A stretch of 64,000 bases of DNA, from assembly GCA_035610365.1 (NCBI GenBank), contig CM069434.1:123436895-123500894 (forward strand), read 5' to 3'. Position 1 is the first letter of the stretch. The number at the start of each line of letters is the position of its first letter. The notes under the pieces are model-generated. The model did not search any database, was not told the origin of the DNA, and saw only the letters and a program-made list of their open reading frames with translations. The stretch is from Aquatica leii (taxonomy: Eukaryota > Arthropoda > Insecta > Coleoptera > Lampyridae). The translations under genes and the position numbers were made by a program. Below, piece after piece: positions 49,020-61,369 of this stretch.

Positions 49020-51060
49020 TACTCTAACTTCAATAAAGCGTCTTTATTTCTTAACATATTGTCTTTACAGGAAACTTTTAGCATTTCCTGATTGCTTTGT
49101 AACGGTTTAGTGAGGGTATCAGCAACCTGATTTGCACCATCCACACGTTGTACATCAATTTCCTCTTCAATATATTTTTTATTTTTTTTTCGTTTCAGTA
49201 TACTAGCACCTATGTTAATTTTGTTACTTTATTCATAAGTTGCTTAAGCTACATAAGATGTTTTATTGTCTTGCTTGAAGCAACATATTCTGCTTCTGGT
49301 GAGAGAATAACACTTTTTTTCTTTTGACTCAACCAGCATATTTACAGATTGTGCCTGTTTTTGAACGTCTTTAAAAAAGACCTCGAGCATCACTGAATCC
49401 TTTCAACAAACCAATATTGTGATCCTGATAATATACGATACCAAAATCTCCTTTCCTTTTCGATATCAAAAGATACGTTTTACGGCCTGCCAATATGACA
49501 CGTTTGGATCAGCCACATACTCCAAAACCGGATTCACTGCATATGTAATATTAGATCTGGTTTGAACTGATAATAGTAGTTTATTTAACGAGTTCCTGTG
49601 TAAATTGGACGCTTTTATTCCCAAGAGGGCATTTTTAAACCCGAGTGAAACGAGGGTTTAAAAAGTCCTCGAGGGAAAAAAGCGTCCAAATTAGACAGGA
49701 ACGAGTTGAATACAACATTTTATTGCTCGAACAGAGACTAGGAGGCCTACAAAGTCTCAAAATCTTTCAAAAACAATTTGACGTTTATGTTGACAAGTGT
49801 GCCAAAACTGTCAAAGACGGTTTACAATTGCGAAAAATTAAAATTTATGACAGTTAAGAACAATAGATATATTAATTTTGAATCAGCAAATTCTCATTCT
49901 CAATTTCAGTCATTAACAAAAGTTTCTTGTTTAAAGTTACTTCTTCTTTAAAAATTACATCACGACTAAAAATAACTTTTTTTCTATCTTTAATTCAAAC
50001 TCTGAAGCCATCTATTTAGCCACAGTATTCTACAAAAATGCCTGTTATGCTCTTCCTATCTAATTTTCTTTGCTTTTGTTTAGGAACATGAACAAAACAT
50101 TGTGTACCAAAGGTTTTTAAATAAGGATTTTGTGTATAAGCTGTTGTATTGATAGCTTCAGCTTACAGCTTTACCGGCAAGTCTTTTGCATGGATCATTG
50201 TTGAAAAAACAGTTTTTTGTTTTAATCCTGTACACTTAGGCACCAGAGTCAATCAATTACTTGTTTGTCTCAATATCACCATCACCAACTGTAATCACAA
50301 ATGCATCTCCTGAAGAGCGTGAGCTTGTGATTCCTCTATGTGGCTTCTTATAGCAATTCTTGTCAAAATGTCCAAACTAATGACAGTTGAAACATTTTTT
50401 GATTTTTATCCCTGGTTTGGATTTCAGTGGCAAAGTTTTACTTGATCGTGCTAGTAATGCTGTTGAATCTTTTCGTTTCTCAGGCAGTCGCATCTCTATT
50501 AATTGTAACCTTTTTGTTAGTTTGTTAAGTGTTCTTTCTTCAGGTGGCACTAACTCCCAAACACTTCATAAATTCAAATTATTTTGAAGAAAGTGTAGGC
50601 ATGATATGACTCATCAATAACAAATCTGGAAGTTCTCTATTAACCAATTTTTTCAATTCATCGTTCAGTTCCCTGAAATTACGCTGTAAACGAGCTATGT
50701 GGGTTACTATATAACTGCAACTCTGTTTATAAACAGAGATAGTTTTTTCCACATGAAATTAACGGAGTCACATGTTCCAGTAAGATCGATGTTTGCATCG
50801 TCCATACTGTTTACCAGTATCAGTTGAGCTAATGAATCTGTTTTTTAAATGCTTTAAATTCAACTTCTTCATCCGTTGCTGGCGCATTCGCAATCAGTTT
50901 GTGGGTGGCTTACGACTTCCATTTACCACCTTCAACACTTCTTGATGGTTCAGTAACAGCTCAATTTTTGTGTGTCACTTGTTCCAATTCCTTGCACTTT
51001 CTAATTTTTCTACCTGGGTTTTAAAATTTATCTCCTCCTGTCACTTTAGTATGTGATGCG
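49020..51060 (-). pseudogene. Ty1/copia retrotransposon relic (gag, integrase piece, RNase H)
   Basis: Right to left: 51060-50390 is copia-type gag (LESARNWNKWHTKIELLLNHQEV, NSMDDANIDLTGTCDSVNFMW, DELPDLLLMSHIM) ending in a CCHC knuckle around 50390-50340. 50290-49870 has the end of integrase (MIHAKDLPVKL, NPYLKTFGTQCFVHVPKQK, VIFSRDVIFKEEVTLN). 49600-49020 is the RNase H-type C-terminus (NITYAVNPVLEYVADPNVSYWQAVKRIFRYLKG, KKSVILSPEAEYVAS, QVADTLTKPL). The reverse transcriptase is deleted. A hairpin MITE sits at 49595-49699. No LTRs recognised. Dead. Confidence 0.8.
49595..49699. mobile_element. 105-bp hairpin MITE with 8-bp target duplication
   Basis: The two halves are inverted complements: CCTGTGTAAATTGGACGCTTTT on the left against the complement of AAAAAAGCGTCCAAATTAGACAGG on the right, meeting around CGAGTGAAACGAGGG. 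AACGAGTT flanks it on both sides (49587-49594, 49700-49707). An 8-bp duplication fits hAT or P-type transposases. It lies at the edge of the Copia RNase H segment. Confidence 0.75.
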
Positions 51061-51927
51061 TATAACGATAGTAAAAACTAACACGTTCTTGTCCTACTTA
51101 ACCTCAAACTTGTCACGTGTTTAACCACATTTTTTTCTGAGACACAAAAAACACAACGTAAACGTTCTGGGTCCATAACATTTGTTGAATTTATAAAGCA
51201 ACATTAGTAGCAGTTTAATTTCACTAAAGTTAATAATAAAAACTGAACAATATAACTAAGCAAAACACGGCTGTACATAAGCATCCGTGTGCAAAAATAT
51301 CACGTTCTAGTTACAACAACCACTTATCGTTACAGTTGACAAAAAACAAAAATAACTAATAACTAAATATAACAAAACATTTTGGACATTTACTTCAACA
51401 CAAAGTAATAATGTTGTAACATTTTTAGTAATTTTAGCAAAAAAACTTGAATTGTCTATTTATTTTTGTTTTATAAATCACAATTACTTCAAAATTAATT
51501 GTATTGAACTAGTGAAAACTGTCACAATCACAAAACAAACAATAACTATATTTTTAATTTTAAACAGTAAGAAAGATTCTAATAATTATAGTAATGAAAA
51601 AAAATGTGTAGAGACCACGGTTGAGAAAATGATTATAGCCTGCGCGACTTATATCTCTCGATACTTGCTATGAAATGTGTCGCTTAGTTTCTAATAATAC
51701 ACTTCGCAACCGGGGTATATAATATACTAAAATTAGCTGAGCTTTTGTTGTTTTTGGAAGTCTTATGTATGTATGCATTTACTGAGTACAGTATATGGTA
51801 CCTACGATAAAATTTTAAATGTTATTTTCTTTACATAATTAAGAAATTATTTGTCATTTTAAGGATCAACTGATATAGAACCCTTTATACACTGCCTTAC
51901 TTTTCTCGCTATAAAAATATTTGGTTT
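51061..51927. other. AT-rich spacer, no gene seen
   Basis: May hold a decayed Copia LTR; nothing specific recognised. Confidence 0.35.
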
Positions 51928-51945
51928 TGTAACATTCAAATATAA

Positions 51946-54400
51946 CCTTCAGTCCGGTTATCACCAGGTACCCGTCAAACTTGAAGACCGTGATAAAACA
52001 GGAATTATCACCCCTTTCGGCATCTTTCGCTTTTGCTGCATGCCCTTTGGTTTACGCAATGCTCCTGCGACATTTCAAAGATTAATGGACAAGTTTCGCG
52101 CTGGATTAACTGGTCTAACGGTACTAGCATATATCGATGACTTGATTGTTCTATCACGTTCATTTGATGAACATTTAGGAGACTTACAAAAAGTATTTGA
52201 AAGACTTATTTTGTTTAAACTATGTGTAAATCGTTCAAAGTGTACGTTCGCGTGTGATTCGGTTTGTTATCTCGGACATTTGATAACGCCAGGTGGAATA
52301 CAAGCCGACCCTGAAAAAATTCGCGCAATAATAGATATGCCACGACCTACTAATGTCAAGCATGTCATCTTGTTCTTACAAACGTGTAGCTGGTTTCGGC
52401 GCTTTATTAAACATTTTGCCAACATTTCGAAACCGCTTATTTTACTGACTCGCAAAACAGCAAAATTTAAGTGGGGAGATGCTGAAGAAAACGCATTTAC
52501 TAAGTTAAAACATGCATTATCGTCTCCTCCAATTTTAAGACAAGCAGATTCAAATTTGCCTTATATCATCAAATGCGACGCAAGTTCATACGCTATTGAA
52601 GCATGTCTACTCCAGGGGGAGGGTGCAGATGAAAGGCCCGTGGAGTACATCAGTCGCCTTCTTACTCCTGCTGAAGTCAATTACTGTTGTACGGAACGTG
52701 AAGCTCTTAGTTTGGTGTATGCTGTAACAAAATTTTGAGGTTATATAGAAAGATCACAAGTTATTATTAAAACTGATCACCAACCTCTCAAATGGCTAAT
52801 GTCATTGCGTTCTCCAAGTGGTCGCTTAGCTCGTTGGGCTTTGGTGCTACAAAGCTACGATCTACAAATAGATTATATACCTGGAAAAACTAACCTAATA
52901 GCCGACTGTCTTTCAAGACCGCCTTTTGACGTTGACATACAACGGAATGTTTCTGTTAGCAGTGTAACAACGCTCTTGTCACAAGAATCTGCAAGAAATA
53001 TTAGAGAGGAACAAAAAGGCGATTTAGACATCAAAAAGATTATAGATACCTTTGAATCGGACAACCCGAATCTAATCGATTATACTCGATGGACTGATCG
53101 TGGTTATGTCATGCTATCTGGTGTGCTGTATCGCTATGTGCCTGATGTTGACTCCGAATCTGCTCAATTAGTTGTCCCAAAATCTAAGATTGAAGAAGTC
53201 TAGCGCGAATATCATGACTTATCTACCAGCGGACACTATGGCATTGAGAAAACATTACGTCGAATTTCTAATGGTTTTTACTAGCCTACTATGCATCGAG
53301 ATGTCACTAACCATGTCAAAAAATGTATAGTTTACCAGCGTTATAAGCTCACTAACCTAAAACCTGCTGGGTTGTTACAAACTCCTATCTCCAATCAGCG
53401 CTTTGAGACGCTTGCAATTGATTTGTTTGGACCACTTCCCCAAGCCCCCATTGGTGAGAAATGGGTGTTTGCTATTGAAGATACCGCTACGAAATGGATA
53501 GAGCTGTTTGCATTGACTACCGATTCTGCAGAGACATGTGCAAAATGTCTTGTCGACGAAGTAATTTTACGGTATGGAACGCCACGTCGAGTTATCAGTG
53601 ACAATGGGCCTCAATTCGTTGGTGAAGTGATGCAAATAGTAGCTCATTGTTAAGGTTTTCTACAAAATTTGATTCCTGTTTACCATCATTCAGCAAATCT
53701 TGAAGAAAGTTTCAACAGAGATCTAAAAACCCAATTGGGGATCATTTGTGGTGAAAATCATACCCAATGGAAAGAAGCTTTGCCTGCAGTAAGGTTTTCA
53801 ATGAATACGTGTATAAACGCTAGCACAGGGTATTCACCGGCGTTTCTCGCTTTTGGAAGAGAACCGCAAACACCATACGAAGTGCATCACGACCTACGTG
53901 CTATTATTCAAAACGAAAATTTTGTACCTGAGATCACCCAATATTTGAAAAATATGAATCAACTGCTAAGACGTGCCAGAGAAATCCATGAGCCAAAACA
54001 GGATGCTGCAAAGAAACATGCTGATAAAGCTAGACGTGAATTTACTCCGTACAACGCAGGTGATTTGGTCCTTGTGGATGTACACCAATTGAGTAACTCA
54101 GCCAAGCAGTTTACGTCCAAGTTTGCTCCTAGACGCGACGGACCGTATTTGATTATTAAGCAAAACTCGCCCGCTTCTTACCAAGTGGCTCATATCCACG
54201 AACCGGATGTGCCTCTTGGCAATTATCATGTATCGGCCCTCAACCCGTATACTAAAGGAACGACAGAAACTCCCATTTGTCCTATCCGCCAACGAGGAAG
54301 ACCGAAAAAATCCACTGCGGTAAGCTCTGATCATGCTTCAAATATTAATCATTATGTTGCAGACGGCGAGGAAAGAATCCCTCAAAACAAAGCCAAGTGA
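51946..54400 (+). pseudogene. Ty3/gypsy pol: partial RT, RNase H, integrase
   Basis: Begins inside RT (QSGYHQVPV, PFGLRNAPATFQRLM, catalytic LAYIDDLIVLS at about 52125-52155, YLGHLITPGG). RNase H follows (KCDASSYAIEACL, EREALSLVYAV, a stop at 52736, TDHQPLKWLMS, IADCLSRPP). Then the integrase: a zinc-binding HH-CC-like region around 53210-53335 broken by stops, the catalytic core with AIDLFGPLP (first Asp), VISDNGPQFVG (second Asp) and, after a stop at 53651, LEESFNRDLK (Glu, with N and R of the usual motif shifted). The tail carries a chromatin-binding-type module (PYNAGDLVLV...GPYLIIK). A few stops interrupt otherwise well kept frames, so the insertion is comparatively young. No envelope gene. 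Confidence 0.9.
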
Positions 54401-54546
54401 CCGATGGCGTCTCCGTTATTTCCTCCAAACTTCCATCATTACGTCGAAGTCGGTGCCTCCAAGAACGTCATGGAACGTCACTTCATTACTCAATCAATTT
54501 TCTTGGTTTTCTTCCGGGACGGTTACCGAAAACCAAAAAGGGAGTG

Positions 54547-54806
54547 TGTAACATTCAAATATAATCGAAGAGTGTGCGCGTCGAATGGGACATCCCGACA
54601 AAAACAAGTTTTGAAAGAAAAGCGAACGAAAAATAAAAAAATATAACGTGTACGAATTTTTTTTTAGTTAACAATTATTCTGAAGCTAAACTTATTTTAT
54701 TTGTGTAACGAGAAAATTCCAATAAAATCCTAATTAAGTGGCTGTAAATGTTTAGTTTTGAGTTTTATTCAAGCTGTCTAAAATCACTCTAAATAATACC
54801 GCTACA
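54547..54806 (+). mobile_element. 3' LTR of the Ty3/gypsy element
   Basis: Starts TGTAACATTC right after the polypurine tract and ends GCTACA at 54806 (260 bp). AATAAA lies at 54721. The 3' border rests on the TG...CA rule and near-inverted tips, not on a target duplication. Confidence 0.6.
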
Positions 54807-55239
54807 ATTTTAAATTTTTAGTTGTTTATAAATTAAAATTAAAATTACTATTTTTATTTGGTAACAGAAGTAAACATTTTTGCTAATGCCTGTAGGAAGT
54901 AATTTTAAGGTGCCTGAATTTAATCTTATTTCGTAAGTAGATTGGCAAAGTGATAATATTAAACACTTTCCACCTATTTTTTAAATAATACAAAATCTTA
55001 ATAATTGTTAATATACACGAATTCTTGATAAATGATTATAATTAATATCAATATCGTACTTTTGTCTAAACTAGAAATGTTTTCTGTGTGCACAATAAAT
55101 ATCGTCTCAGCATTAAATAAACAACAGAGACTGCTTCATAATTTTCTAATGTTGTTTTGAAAGTATTGCATTAACTTTATTTGCGGTAGTATATAAACTA
55201 TACTTGAAAGCTTATATGTGCCGTTACAAATCAATTACA
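54807..55239. other. AT-rich spacer, no gene seen
   Basis: No recognisable feature. Confidence 0.4.
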
Positions 55240-55865
55240 CGTTCATACCAGATATCGATAAAAAATCGATGCAGCTGCTGGCACGTTGGATACTAGTAAT
55301 GCGCTGCGTTTCAGCAATAAAGTGCAATAAAGCAGTCGCACAACTGTTATATATACAAACTATATTGAAATTATAAAGAAACTGACAGTATTTAAGTTTA
55401 ACGTCTAGCAACGCAATTAAATTGTACTTTATGATGTATCAAATCGTTCATCATACTGAAACTATGCGACGAGAGTGCAGAAAAAGCGGTATGCCTATCT
55501 ATGCTCCTAATATCCGTGTATAGAGTTTCTTTCCAAACTTGAACTTGAACTACTTGGCCTTAAAAATAAACCTTGCAAAACTGCATAAAAAAGTAAACAT
55601 TCTTGTAATGTTTTAGTTGCAGTTCTCATGCGTTCATAAATACGTTCTCGTAAGGAATAATATCTCTTTATGGCTGACGTTGCTCAACAATGCAAAAAAA
55701 AGAGTCATCGACCCACTATGTATTCTAGTATCGACACATTCTGGATTTGTGAGTTTAAGTTATCTAAAACCATCTGAAGGATCGATTTTATTGTATAGCA
55801 CGCCGCAAGAAATTGATTTAAAGCCGTTCATCGATCAATTGTTGCAATTATTCCGATTATATTGA
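55240..55865 (+). pseudogene. Exon-like island of an unknown gene
   Basis: 55617-55865 stays open for 82 codons with mixed third positions (CTC, ACG, TCG, CCG, ATC), unlike the AT-rich surroundings, and starts right after an AG that follows a T-rich tract (TGTAATGTTTTAG). The protein end reads VSTHSGFVSLSYLKPSEGS and, further on, PFIDQLLQLFRLY. Upstream, 55242-55380 gives TFIPDIDKKSMQLLARWILV in a coding-like frame, and 55500-55590 gives EFLSKLELELLGLKNK in another. I do not recognise the family. Could be the last exons of a decayed or real host gene. ATTAAA at 55890 could serve as a poly(A) signal. Confidence 0.35.
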
Positions 55866-56270
55866 TTTATGATAGCATTATCAATCAATTAAAATGTCAC
55901 TGTGTTTGATAGAGACAATTTATGATACAACTATTTATTTATAAAAATGTCTAAAAAGTGTTCTTTTTAAAATGACGTTTAAGAGAAATGATTTAAAAGG
56001 CTGGACGCTGCTTTCCCACTCTACAGTTATTTATTTGACTTAAAATCGCAGTTTTTTTACCAAATGCTTTTTATGCAAGATTAAAACAGTTTCACATTTC
56101 AATTTCTTCTTTAATTTAAACTGCTTCATGTGTTAAGTAGAAATTAATAAACCTGTAACGTAATTAGAACAAACAGAATTTTTATTCTTTTCTAAAACAG
56201 TTTTTTTTTTAAAAAAACAACATATACTTTATAATACTATATTTACGTCGTATTTACTATTTGTTTTATA

Positions 56271-57434
56271 CAGGGTGCCCCAGAGGTACGAGGATCCTCC
56301 ATAACTGCGTTGCTATTTAAGATATCAATTTGAATTCTTTTAGACAGTAGGTACGGACATGCTACACAATTTAAAAGTATTTTCGTCATATAGAGGGTGT
56401 TCCTTATTATTTAAAAAATTACCATATTCTTGCATAAGCGCACTCATTCAATTCGAAAAGTTTACTCTATTTTGAAAATATTTGTTATGTAATTCTTGAT
56501 GTAGTTCCATGTGGTAAGGGTGAAACTTTTGCTTTAATATAATTCTACTCACAGTACTTCTGGATATCTTAGTTTCAACACTAATATTCCTGCTCCTTAC
56601 TTTTGGATTTTTTGAATTTTTAGTGGCACTTGTAACACATTTTACTCACTTACTCGACCACTAAAAATTTCTTTACTAGCGTAACATACAGTACTAGTTC
56701 CTGTGGACCTTTCTACTAGTTTTGCAAAGTATCGGTTCTTGGAATTTTTGCATTGTGATATTTTTGTTGGATAATTCGTCTTGCTATCAAAGGATTTTTT
56801 TAGCTTTACCAATACAATATACCATGTTTATTAATTGTTTGCGTGTGAAATTCATGATTAACAAATTTTTGAAAACTATTCTAATACCTACTAATGTTGA
56901 AACAACAATTGTTTCAAATTTATTGGCAGCAGCTTACGTTTTGAAATAATAGTAATTTTTTTAGCAAAAACAATATCGTTTTTCACAATAAACCATACAA
57001 ATTATTATATAGTTGCAGCCTATGAAAAATGAAATTTAACAGAGTAAAAAGATACAGAGTATTTTATTTGAAAAAAACTGAGTTATTTATGGGTTTGCGT
57101 TTAGGCACACCCTTAACACTTTACAGTCAAGTCGCAGTGATTTCGTGAAGATGTTTTTTGTTTCATTGGTTTTTTGACCATAAAATCTAAACAGTGCATT
57201 ATTGGCTTATACAATATTGAATTGTTTTAATCAGAATCAAAAAGGCTTTATATTAATGCAAAAATACAAAAGGTTGCATTAAAAAAAACATAAGTTTGAT
57301 GTGCCACTCTGTATAGCGCGACCCTGCATATGACAAACATAATTTTAAATTGTGTAAAATGTCCCACAGTTTCAAGTCAATATCTCAAACAGCAACAGAG
57401 TTATAGAAGTTCTTCGTACCCTTGGTGCACCCTG
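56271..57434 (-). mobile_element. Tc1/mariner-type element with ~100-bp terminal inverted repeats
   Basis: Starts CAGGGTGCCCC and ends GGTGCACCCTG, each next to TA (56269-56270 and 57435-57436). Homology between ends continues inward (56271-56372 against 57346-57434; shared GGTACGA, ATAACT, GTTGCT, GATAT, ACACAATTT). On the minus strand 56660-56430 encodes ISRSTVSRIILKQKFHPYHM and ELHQELHNKYFQNRVNFSN, the end of a helix-turn-helix domain and the linker of a mariner-like transposase. The catalytic part is missing: an internally deleted copy. Confidence 0.8.
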
Positions 57435-57436
57435 TA

Positions 57437-58459
57437 TGTATATCAGTGCCTGTTATCCCATGTGGCCGTCGAAATCTTAGGGTCCGCTTTGCAAATTATA
57501 TCCTAATAAATTTTGAACAACAAAATCTTAATAAACTAATTTTAATAAACAAAACAAACATTCATAATCAATATTATTTTGATCTTTTGTCGCGGAAACC
57601 CTAATAGGCCAGTGTCTCCTCATTACTTTCTTAAACTAATTTTACATTTTTGGTTTGAAGTGCCAGGTTTTTGTAATCTTGATCAAATTAAACTAATAAG
57701 ATACAAACTACAGATTTATAATTGGCAATTTATTTAACTACTAATTCTGATAACGTTTTTTATAAATAAAACTCGAAACTGCTTTTTTAATAGTAATATT
57801 TATAAAAAATGTGTTAAAAAATTGCGTGTTTATAGTATAAATAAATCTAAAAACATTTTTTAGTTTAATATTTTTTAAATAATAAATTTAAACCTGATCG
57901 AATCAACTGAAACGTAAGAGTTTAATAAGGTATGTTTCTATGTTTTATGTAGAACCAAAACTTTTAAATGTAAATAAGCGGTTTATAACAAAATACAATC
58001 AACGATGAAGGTTTATTCATAACACAGACAAAAAAATGCTATTTCTGTTGTACCCACAGTTTCTCTTTTCATTCAAATAATAAAACATGTTTTCTAAATT
58101 TGCACGTTAATGATTATCTTTTGTGGTAACTATTGCGTAAAAAACACGTTTTGTTTTTTCTAATACTTGGTTACAACTATTAGATCTTATATTTAAGCTC
58201 TTTGATTCTATAATTTCCCGAATATACTACATATAATCCATAAGAAATTTAAACAGTTACATGTTTAACGTTTAACTTTTTAGCATGAGCACTTCCCATT
58301 TAGAGCAAATGCTTAAATTTTTTTTCGAAAAATTAAAATACATAAAAACAAAAATTTAACCGCCATTTATTTATCACATACCAAAGATTGAACTATTTGT
58401 AAAAGTTTATCAACTATGAGAATCGTGAAAAAATAATCCTAAAGCTATAAGTTATTATG
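57437..58459. other. AT-rich spacer, no gene seen
   Basis: No recognisable feature. Confidence 0.4.
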
Positions 58460-59130
58460 TTAAAAATATTTTAGTGTGATTTTCGTGCTGTAGGAATTTT
58501 GTTCTATGAAACGTCATTTTAAATAGCGGAGGTCAGTAAAAACATTTTTGCTTTGAACGTTATGAAAATTACACGTGTGTGTATGAGTCATGCCCAGGGG
58601 TTTCTATAACTTACGTATTTTAAATTATCCACGCTGATTTTGAATAAATAAGTTGTGTCGGTAAGAATGCATTTTCGTTTTACTGTGCAATTTGATTTTT
58701 TGTGTTATTATACTGGGTACCTGCATATGTTCATTTACCACAAAAAATTCATATGACATACCAATACAACACGCATAGATTTTTGAGAACTGCCCTAGAT
58801 GCATATTTTGATAACTTATGTTAGATGAGGACATTGAAACCACCGTTTTGATTTATATGATTTGGAAACGTTAATTCTAAGTATTTTATTTCTTATATAT
58901 AATTTTTTTTGTTATCTCAATTTTATGCACGCACTACTAGACGTACATATTATCACAGCTAACGTATACCGTTTTCTTGCATTAACAAGCTAAACGGTGC
59001 GTGTAAAACTTCTAATATGACCGTTTTGGCGCTCTATTAATCCTGTTATAATCAATACACCAAAGGCCACTTGCGACTTACTATCCGACGCGCTGAGCAA
59101 CCGCCTACTATACATTGGGGCATTATTTAC
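58460..59130 (+). repeat. Dispersed repeat family 2, copy 3 (longest)
   Basis: Begins ATGTTAAAAATATTTTAGTG like copy 1 and ends ACCGTTTTGGCGCTC...CACTTGCGA like copy 1; its middle matches copy 2. It therefore links the two other copies into one family. Confidence 0.65.
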
Positions 59131-59602
59131 GTAACAGAGTATATTATTAAATATAAATGCAGATTAAATTTTTTTTGTTTTTTTTAACTTGCACAAAGAA
59201 ACATGTTGAACAATTTGCTTTAATTTACTATCTATAGTTTACCATTAAAAAAAACTTTTTTTTAAAATTTTTAATATGTATTTTAACGGTTGTGTAAGTT
59301 GGATCTGTACAAAATAAGTCTAACATGTTTTATAATAATTAGAAACGTTTGATATATTATTTTATCAGCATAGACGGATACAGCATTTGTGTTGTTGTTA
59401 AATTTGAACCATTCAATCTCAACATTTTTGATGCTACCTTTTTTCCATTAAATACCTTAAACAAATCTTAAATATTAAATCACCCTAAAATCACTATAAT
59501 CGAATTTGATTTAGATTTTTTGAATTTTTTTTTACGACTAACGGATAATACAACACACAGCATGTTTATTAGCGGTTAGACAACGTTGTGCATTCTTTAT
59601 AA
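59131..59602. other. AT-rich spacer, no gene seen
   Basis: No recognisable feature. Confidence 0.4.
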
Positions 59603-59758
59603 CTCATCTCATTTCTATACAAGCCAAAGTTATTTCCTTATAAGTACAGAATAATGATTTATGAAATCAGAATTTACGAGATTTGTACAAATATTCATCA
59701 TAAAATTTTAAAACAAAATTATCTAAGGGCCGTAGCTGCTGTTGCATTAGTTTTAAAA
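59603..59758 (+). other. Weak exon-like stretch ending at a strong splice donor
   Basis: A 52-codon open frame, with an ATG at 59654, ends QNYLRAVAAVALVLK directly before GTAAGT at 59759. The GC-rich GGGCCGTAGCTGCTGTTGCA stands out from the flanks. No acceptor or downstream exon is convincing. No family recognised. Confidence 0.25.
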
Positions 59759-60434
59759 GTAAGTATAGAGTAGAAAATTTACTTTGTAAATTAAATTTTT
59801 TAGTTTATCTAAGATGTATTTTGCAGGTAAATATAAATATGTAATTAAAAAAAACGAATTTCAAGGTAATTGGAATAAATCAAAGCATCTAATTTACGAC
59901 TTCACTATTAGTTTTAATTCTTTACAAAGTTTTTTTTTTTGATGCAAAAAAAACGCAACTGCAATTTATTGAATTTTTGCTTATGCATTGTTAAGAAGGA
60001 GATATGATTATAAGTATTTTGTATCAGCTGTTGAAAAACTTTACAATGATTACTGGAATTTATGTAGTATGTTTGACAGGTTAAGTAATCAAATCAGTCA
60101 TATAACAAAACTACTCAATTTTCAATAACAAACAAATAACTCAAGTCTTTTGGCAGTCATCGACAGTTGCAAAATACCAAGACGTTTTTTTGATATATGT
60201 ACGTTATTATTTATGTTATTATTAATTACTTTGTTTTAAATTGTAATTTTATAAAAACAATCTATTTAAAGAATGTCGCTACTTTAAAAATTTTTTTTGG
60301 TTAATAAATAATAATATAATAGCACAAAATAAGTATTGCAAACACAATATTTAATTCTTATAATGTGTTAACGTATGTTAGAAGGCTTGTAATAAAAAAT
60401 ATAATAAACGTATAATAAAAAATGTGAAAATACA

Positions 60435-61212
60435 TTTATTGAAAGCAAAAATAATTATTTTACTACGGCAGCAGTCGAAGACACAGACCTCTGGGTGTGA
60501 GCCTGAATGAAAATAAATACAAAGACGTGAATTCCTTTAATTTATTAACTATAACATAATACACTATTTACATTAAAGAAAAAATGAACATTATTTGAAT
60601 CAAAACAATATTTAGAATAAAATATTAGGGCGCGAACCACATTTAAATTGGTGATGAATAAAAAGCATAAAATCTTATACCTAATTATTAATTGATATTA
60701 AATGCAAAAGTAGTATGGTAAACGTTTAATTTGTTACGGAGTATGTATTCCGAAAAGTTTTAATAACGTAATTTAATTAATGTGAATGTAAAATGTAGTA
60801 ACATAAACTCCATTTGACTGACCATATATGATATGACGTTATTGGATATCTTCTATTTTTAGCACATTCTTTGTTGAAGTGATAAGATTCTTCCAAACAA
60901 ATGTAGATTTCCAAACACAACAGCAAGCATAAAACCAATGTATAAATCCAAGGAATAATAACTCCAATAACGGAAAATCTAGTAAATAAAAACCGAAATA
61001 AAAGAAAAGATACAGTAAACCAAAAAAGAAAAGACCCTAAATATAAATAATTAGAATGGTTTTTAAATAACATGAAGTACTTACGCTGCAACGAAATGCA
61101 ACGGCCTTCAAATAAATTCCTTTGTCTAATTGTATTGCGTAACATTGTGAAATCACTAAAAATGAATTCAATAGAAAAATGATATCAAAATAAAGGTAAA
61201 CTCACCAGCCAT
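60435..61212 (-). CDS. Candidate small multi-exon membrane-protein gene (non-transposon)
   Basis: Right to left: ATGGCTG at 61212-61206 followed by donor GTGAGT; intron 61205-61156 (50 bp, ends TTTTTAG); exon 61155-61085 followed by GTAAGT; intron 61084-61037 (48 bp, ends ATATTTAG); exon from 61036. Joined, exons 1-2 give MAVISQCYAIQLDKGIYLKA followed by VAFRCS. Exon 3 codes for very hydrophobic helices; its longest frame (VIGVIIPWIYTLVLCLLLCLEI) is not the one expected from the exon 1-2 frame, which gives GLFFFGLLYLFFYF instead. An acceptor TTTCATTCAG at 60504-60503 precedes a last exon (60502-60455, AHTQRSVSSTAAVVK) with AATAAA at 60440-60435. Small Cys-rich multi-pass proteins of this layout occur in insects, but I cannot name the family. 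The frame conflict may mean a mis-set splice site or a pseudogene. Confidence 0.45.
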
Positions 61213-61369
61213 TAGATGGAATGAATAAAAATTAAATTGTATGCGCTTTTACGCCATAATTAAGAAAATTTGTCTTCCTTTCACCACTCACTTGATAAAC
61301 CAAAGATTGCTCAAACGGAAGTGAGCTTAAAATCTATAACCCAGCTCGGTTTGAAACGACGCGACGTTG

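Larger units (their letters stand above)
51928..54806 (+). mobile_element. Internally deleted Ty3/gypsy retrotransposon
   Basis: The first 18 bp of the 3' LTR (TGTAACATTCAAATATAA, from 54547) also occur at 51928-51945, joined directly to the middle of reverse transcriptase. This suggests that the 5' LTR beyond its tip, gag, protease and the start of RT were lost in one deletion. A polypurine tract (AAAAAGGGAG) lies at 54535-54544, just before the 3' LTR. No clear target duplication was found. Confidence 0.75.
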
